Shown here: positions 58,139 to 64,000 of the stretch, piece by piece
Layout of the letters: each line of letters begins with the position of its first letter
Numbering within the stretch: position 1 is the stretch's first letter
From: Salticus scenicus
Taxonomy: Eukaryota > Arthropoda > Arachnida > Araneae > Salticidae
Direction: 5' to 3'
NCBI GenBank assembly: GCA_963930645.1
Contig: OZ005653.1
Coordinates: forward strand, 216,384,684 to 216,448,683
DNA: 64,000 bases
Made by a program: the position numbers and the translations under genes
The notes under the pieces: generated by a model
What the model was told of the DNA's origin: nothing
What the model saw: the letters and a program-made list of their open reading frames with translations, nothing else
Database searches by the model: none

Positions 58139-58475
58139 GATTTTTTCGTTTTTTTTCGTTAAAAGTAAAAAAAAATCGATAACTTCGTTTTAAATTATCA
58201 CAGATTTATGGTTCAACCATTCGTAATAAAGGTATTGACAAGACCTTTCGAAAGATACCAATCTTGAAACTTTGCACCCCCCGGGGGGTACTTCCCCCCC
58301 AGTGGGTGGGGGACCGATGCCCCCACATGCACAAAAATTTTATCCTAGTTAACTACTACTATTATCAACGAGTTCCTTCGAAAGATAACCATTGTGAAAA
58401 TTTACTCCCCCGGGGGGTACTTCCAACCAGGGGGGGAAGCGATGCCCCCCCATGCACAAATTTCTTTATTCCATA
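57399..58475. repeat. Tandem array, about 430-bp unit, with C/G-run core
   Basis: The unit boundary ACCCAT/ACCAAT recurs at 57396, 57825 and 58257 (spacings 429 and 432) and again at 58388 in a shortened unit of about 131 bp. Each unit starts with a C-run/G-run patch (CCCCCGGGGG type, with GATGCCCCCACATGCACA), has GCGCCACCTGTTGAGCTATT in the middle, and ends with ATCGATAACTT and TCGAAAGATACC. Poly-A between two units has grown to A29 (58110-58138). Confidence 0.8.
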
Positions 58476-58600
58476 ACGCCTTATAGGCGCAATTAATGAA
58501 GAAACAGCAGAACCTTCGGTTTTTCCCCTCGGAGGGTGAAAGGGAAGGTCTTACGAAAACCTGGATAGTTAATGACGTTTTTATTAATAAATTTCTTTCT
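58476..58600. other. Unassigned G/C-richer patch
   Basis: Contains a hairpin-like CGCCTTATAGGCG (58488-58500) and CCCCTCGGAGGG. No identity. Confidence 0.3.
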
Positions 58601-58795
58601 AGTTAAAAATTTTAAAATTTGGTTTCGAGGTGCACACAGAGAAGATGCGGACTACGTGTGTGTCAAATTTCACATCTATAAGTTCAGTATATTTTTCTGG
58701 AGACATTTGACAGACGGAAAGGCAGACGCTATTTCCATTTTTTAAAAAGTTATTGAAATAAAGTCTTTATCCCTTTATATTAGAGAACAGCTATA
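58600..58795 (-). mobile_element. Helitron-like 5' piece, copy 1
   Basis: On the minus strand GCGTCTGCCTTTCCGTCTG, then AATTTGACACACACGTAG and GTGCACCTCGAAACC. Same word order as 59300-59460. The GTCTGTCTG-type block links it to the 5659 region; this is the less certain part. Confidence 0.35.
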
Positions 58796-58799
58796 CTAT

Positions 58800-59295
58800 A
58801 GGACCTCGTTGGCAAACTTTGAAATTTAAACAATAGCACGGACGTTTCACGCAAATGTCTTTGCTTATGCAGTTGTGATAGCTATTTTTATTCATCGCCA
58901 AAATCACAAAAAAATATTAAAAGTAACAAAGATGTTTCTGTACTAAAGCTGTAACCACATTTTTTGAGAAGGATAAAATCAAGGGAAAAAATATAACATT
59001 GTTTTATTAAATGAAATAAATATTTTAAATATAAATAAATAAATAAATAAATAAATTTAATATTATGATGTCATTTTTTTTTTCATAAATTTTTGATGAT
59101 GCAGGTTTAGTTTTCTATTTTTTTTTTTTTTTTTTTTTCTCACATGTGGAGAAATGTTTTTTTTTATGTAAGAAAAATTAAATGAAATAAAAAGTTGTAA
59201 GCGTTTTGTTTTTGGCAACAGGCTGAAATTAAAACGCAGAAAAAAATGTCGAGAAATGTAATAGATTTAAATACTCTAATACTTTTTTATAAATA
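58800..59295. other. No gene assigned
   Basis: AT-rich, (AAAT)n at 59027-59056 and T-run at 59119-59138. Confidence 0.5.
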
Positions 59296-59299
59296 ACAT

Positions 59300-59460
59300 T
59301 ATTCCTAATTAAAAATTTAAAAATCCGGCTTTTAGGTGCACAGGGAAATGTTACAAACTATTTGTGTGCCAAATGTCATCTCTGTAAATGCGATAAAGTT
59401 TTCTGTAGACAGCTCACAGACAGACATAATCGTTTTGTTTTTATTAATAAGATTATAATA
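59300..59460 (-). mobile_element. Helitron-like 5' piece, copy 2
   Basis: The minus strand starts about TCTTATTAATAAAAACAAA, then ATTATGTCTGTCTGTGAG, and matches 58600-58795 through TTTGGCACACAAATAG and GTGCACCTAAAAGCC. The TC start and GTCTGTCTG block are Helitron-like. Confidence 0.4.
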
Positions 59461-59569
59461 TAAGGATTTTATTTCTGAAAATACAATTAGCAGATAAATC
59501 TTAAGGGATAAATGAAACGAATAAGACTGATCCCGTAAAATTCGTTTTCTTTTTTTTTTTAATCCTTTT

Positions 59570-60095
59570 TAAAGATAATTTTACAGATTATTAAAATTTT
59601 CAAACTAACTTCCTCCTGTATTAATACACCGTTGCTAATGACTCTGCTACACATTGACGCCCGTTTACAAGACTTCATAGGGAATGCTGCACAGAACACG
59701 TCTTTCATTTCTCTGCAAGTTCTTTAGATTGTCAAAATAATTAAAAACAACCTCAAAACAACTTTTTCACCTGAATTTTAACCGAGGGAATAGAACAATG
59801 TTCTGCAATTACAGATCGAGGCTGTACGGTGGTTAGGGCAGCGTTTCGAAGCTGTGTTTTTACACTGCTCCGTACGCTGATGCATTCTAAAAACTTTACG
59901 CCTCTTTTAAACATATGTCTGCTTCATAACCGATCTTTGCGCTACAAAGGCCCATAGTAAAATACTTCTACCAAACACTGTAGCTCACAGTCCCCACCAC
60001 CTATATTACCTGCTAATTTTTCCCCTTTGGAATTCTGCTTGGAGCAAAAAAATCAGTCTCATTACTTTCTAGACAGACCTTGTAGATAAATGTCA
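59570..60095 (-). pseudogene. Mariner-like remnant
   Basis: 60058-60085 on the minus strand reads GGTCTGTCTAGAAAGTAATG, similar to the terminal repeat of mariner elements. At the other side (59590-59720) a decayed frame reads LQRNERRVLCSIP and, later, QRCINTGGS, like the C-terminus of mariner transposase (IP ... RCI..GxYFE). Catalytic DDD motifs are not visible. It is short and broken. Confidence 0.4.
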
Positions 60096-60099
60096 TGAT

Positions 60100-60921
60100 T
60101 AGTTCTAAAATCCCTATAAATAAAGCAATGATGAAGTTCAAATAATGGATGAAGATAGTAAAAAAATAATATTTATGTATTCACAGTTTGCTGGCTGGTT
60201 TATTAATTATTCCACATCAAATTTGCTTCATAAACGTATAACGATAAAAAAAAAATAATAATAATATATTTGTCCAATTTATCAATTTGGTATAGTATTG
60301 TAGAAATGTGTTAAGACAGTAATGTTAATTGAAATTTTCACACCAAATTAAGTCATAATGAAATTAAAATATATGATGATTAAAAACATTGAAAAGTTTC
60401 AGATAACTTATAATATACTTTTAATTACTAAAATATGTAAATGTAGTATTTTTCGTTATTTGCATAAATAATTATGAAATTAAAATTAACAATAGTTAGA
60501 AGCGTTTTATGTGTAAATTTTCTTATTCATATTTCATTAAAATTTTAATGAAAGTTGTATTTTGTATTACATTCTTTCTTATATATTTGACTTTAAAGAA
60601 AAAAAAAAAAGCTAAATCTGAAATAACATTATGAAATTTCTTATTAATTTTTAGATTACTTGTTAAAAAAAAAAAAAAAAACATTTTTATTTCAACATTA
60701 TATCTATTAAGGAAAAAAACGTCCGTTTAAGAAGCAAATTTTCTACAGAAAAAAAAAAAAAATGTAAACAAGTACACTGGCAGATGCGTTTGAGGTAAGA
60801 TAATTATTCATAGCTTTAGCTAATTTATTTTACTTAATAATTTGCTTTAACACAAAACATGAATTTTTATTATTTTGATACTATATCAATCATCAGATTA
60901 TATTTTTATTTTAACTTTCAC

Positions 60922-60954
<33 letters not shown>

Positions 60955-63620
60955 GGTAGATTTTTGGATTCTTATGATAACGTCATTTAGAAATGCTTAC
61001 CATTTACATGGATAAAAATAAATATACATTAGAATTCTTAATTTAAAATTAAATTGAATTTATTAATTGATATTTAGAGTAGCTTATTAATTGAAAAATA
61101 AATATATGGTTCTCTTCATGCACGAATGTATAACGAGTGAAAAATGACTTTTTCCTTCATTTAAAAAATGACTTTTTGAATGAAGTTCACATTAGTGTTT
61201 TTTATGAGTAAAAAAAAATCCGTTAAAGAGTAGTTTAAAATTATATAATAAAAGCAGCCTTTAAAATTAATTACAGCTCAGCACTATAACATACTTTCTT
61301 ACACATAAGCCGATAACTTTTACTATATTGTTTATATGTAGAAGGCTAAGTCAGCAATGAATATCACCAGAGAGAGAGAAAGAGAGAAAAATACGCTTCT
61401 ATTTGATTTTCAGAAATTCACTGCATTGGATTGACTAAAGGGATAGAATGAAATTTGTCATTGTAAACACATACAATGCGTATATTTTTACAGCCTGACC
61501 CATTTTTAAATTCACGCATGAGAAGCTCTAATTTTTTTTTAAAGCGCGCGTATCCACAAAAGGGGCTATATTTGAATCTACTGTTATTTTAAATTCTATA
61601 TGAGAGTATTTGCATATCAACATTGTTAAAGAATACATAAATTGTTTCAGTTGAAAATGAGCTAAACTTTTTGGATGTCTTTGGGAGCCTTAAATTTTCG
61701 AAGTGCTCCGATTAGGCATTACCAGTTATCCAATTATGATTCCCATCAGTAATTTTCCTTTAGAAACATTTGTACTACTGAGAATAATTTATAAGCTCTT
61801 ATGATAGAAGCAAAAAAGTGAAACATTAAGTTAAATTTTTCAGTTTTTAAATTAACAGGATATTGTAACAGGGAAAAAATAAATAAATGACGATAAATTT
61901 ATTATTCTATGTTTATAATTAAAATACCTAAGTTTCAGTTCAGAATTCAAAATAGAGAAATAATGGCTCATTTTTTAATTATTAGATTTTTTTTATTGTA
62001 ATTCAATATTAATAAGTTCTTAGGTACAACTGGGACGCTTTAAAAATCATTAACACAGGATTATTTAGAATTAAATTTCCATACACTAAAATATTTCTGT
62101 TATATATTATAAACAGTTTATGAAAACCTAATATTACTTAACATATATTGTATTTGTAATTTTACTGCTTATTTGATAAATTTCGATTTTTATGTTGATA
62201 CATTTCAAGTATAAAACTTCTATAAATATGAGATTTTTTCTATTCTAAGATAAGTACATTATTTTCAGTTACCATATTTATTTACATAAATTTACAAAAC
62301 TATTAATTGCAATTATTTTAAAATAATCAAGCATTCATTCATATAATAATAGGTACAATAAATGCTAAAAAATATTTTAAATGTTCTCTATATCATTACT
62401 GCAAAAATTTATGCATGTCACAAGTTATGCTATTTCTATGAATTTCCATTAATCATTAAATAAACATCATACAGCATGTGTTAATAAATGTACGAATAAT
62501 GAATACTTTTAGATACAAAAATTTGAAAATATAAACTATTATTCATACAAATTAATAAAGAAAGTTTTATTATATATTCGGAGGACATATAGAAGATTTT
62601 ATATACATATATATATATATTTTCGTGTTAATAAATATGATTTAACTTAATATAATAATAAACTGAAGGTAGATACATAAATGATACATAAATACATTAA
62701 TGAAAGTTATGTTAAACTTAATATATATATATATATATACATATACTCTACAGTTTCATAAAGTAAATTTTTCTTATTAACATTAATTCCTTCTTTCGAT
62801 ATAATGAACGTATAATGTACAAAGAAAGAAAAAAAAAGTAGAACTCCTCCCAAACCGAAATCATGCTTTTTGCAAACGAATTCAAGAACCTTAATCAGTT
62901 ATTCATTATCTGTTCCACTGACTGCATTTATTTTCAGACTATTAGGTATAGTGTGAAAGTTTATTAAACGAGAATAAATACCATTCACAAGAAATAAACA
63001 TATTTAAGCTATTCTCAAGAAACAATATTGCGCCAAAAACTGTGTATCCAAGTCAGTAATATATTGAAACTTAAATGGTGTTTTTATTCAGAGAGACATA
63101 AAAACAGTGTATTAAATGTACGTTGCAACCCACTACGTTTGTGAAATGGTCGTAATTTTACCATATTTATAGATGTCATGTGATGAAAATAGCTATAAAA
63201 TAAATCTATATAAAATATTATAGCTTTCACAGCCATAAAAGAAAGATATTTTCCTTCGATTAATCGCGTTTTAAAAAATAACAAAATGAAGTTCTACCTT
63301 CTAAATATCAGTTTTCATATATTTACAGCTGTATATTTTAATTTCTTATAATATACGGAATAATAATACAAATTCATAAAGGCATGTGATATTGAATTAA
63401 TTACATAAACATGCGTTTAGTAAAATATAGACCAGTTCAAAATGTAAATTTTTAATACAAACACACACAAACACACACACACACACAAAAAAAAAAAAAA
63501 AATTAGAAATGCGAATTATAAAACTAATATGTAAATATATGAAAGATATTTAAAAGTTATGTTTTATCAGAAGTTATTTGCCTGATTTGTAATTTACATC
63601 GTTGCCTTTAATTAACTTAT
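60100..63620. other. AT-rich sequence, no gene seen
   Basis: Only A/T tracts, (AT)n at 62608-62620 and 62721-62739, T-run at 60927-60952 and (CA)n with A-run at 63461-63501. I see no domain or structured repeat. Confidence 0.5.
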
Positions 63621-63628
63621 ACTGAATG

Positions 63629-63895
63629 GAATATTTCGGATTCGATACTCGATCCGGCATAAAAGATCGCTGTGCACACTAATTATGGCTGGTGCACATA
63701 AATTGAGTAGCGGCTGAAATGTTTTCCATATTCCAATCCAAATTACACCTCTCGGGGTAACCGTAGCCGCGAAGGAATCCCTTCTGTTGAGAAAAAATCA
63801 TAATGGCATGTATCTGGACCACTCTTTGGCGTGAGACCAAGACCGTCGCTATTTGCCTGAGATGTAGAAGTAGTGAACTAAAACTCACTCAATTC
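63629..63895 (+). mobile_element. Old SINE copy lacking the A box
   Basis: It starts at the B-box region (GGATTCGATACTCGATCCGG) and follows the SINE of 16778-17092 through ATGGCTGGTGCAC, TTACACCTCTCGGGGT, GACCGTCGC and the tail. It is more diverged than the others, has no visible target duplication, and is followed by a T-run. Confidence 0.65.
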
Positions 63896-64000
63896 AACTC
63901 ATATCAATCTTTTTTTTTTTTTTTTTTTTCTTAGTTCTATTCCTTATCGTGACAGTTGTTCATCAAAATGTCAAAATTGTAATAAAAATTCGTTATTGCA

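Overview
The window looks like non-genic, transposon-filled nuclear DNA of an animal. It is strongly AT-rich, full of homopolymer runs (A/T tracts of 15 to 35), (AT)n and (TTA)n microsatellites, satellites, MITE-like inverted repeats and dead transposons, and I find no convincing host gene. Two BEL/Pao retrotransposons, Tc1/mariner, hAT, pogo and Helitron remnants and a tRNA-derived SINE fit an arthropod. A chelicerate, probably a spider, is my best guess, from general impression only and not from a diagnostic gene.

Layout. Positions 1-8.2 kb hold two copies of a TTAA-flanked piggyBac-like MITE, a Helitron 3' end, pogo/Tigger-like pieces and hAT-like ends. Positions 8.7-14.1 kb hold G/C-run repeats and a 458-bp TIR element. 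At 15.0-16.36 kb lies a non-autonomous hAT-type element with imperfect 8-bp target duplications and two SINE fragments nested inside it; a full-length SINE (315 bp) follows at 16.8-17.1 kb. Positions 17.2-20.2 kb are three consecutive tandem-repeat arrays, the last with about ten units of about 147 bp. A near-perfect 210-bp palindrome lies at 24.2 kb, a degraded Tc1-like element with a nested MITE at 25.1-26.7 kb, and a mariner remnant at 28.0-28.6 kb.

The two largest objects are BEL/Pao LTR retrotransposons, both on the minus strand. The first (30362-36827) has 493-bp LTRs and TSD TATAT. The second (51320-57393) has 255-bp LTRs and TSD ACACC. Each has the usual order gag, zinc knuckles, aspartic protease, reverse transcriptase, RNase H, integrase and DUF5641 tail. 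Both are interrupted by stops and frameshifts, so neither could move by itself now. LTR divergence counted by eye is about 2-3 % in both, so they are of similar, fairly recent age. The second sits inside a tandem array of about 430-bp units (51.1-51.3 and 57.4-58.5 kb).

Between them, 40.7-41.55 kb carries a reverse-transcriptase fragment of a target-primed retroelement whose 5' part is inverted at the RT core, as expected from twin priming. Interleaved large inverted repeats lie at 45.4-46.2 kb and a 272-bp TA-flanked MITE at 49.3 kb. The right end (58.6-60.1 kb) has Helitron-like 5' pieces and a mariner remnant on the minus strand, and an old SINE copy lies at 63.6 kb. The remaining sequence is AT-rich with nothing I can assign.
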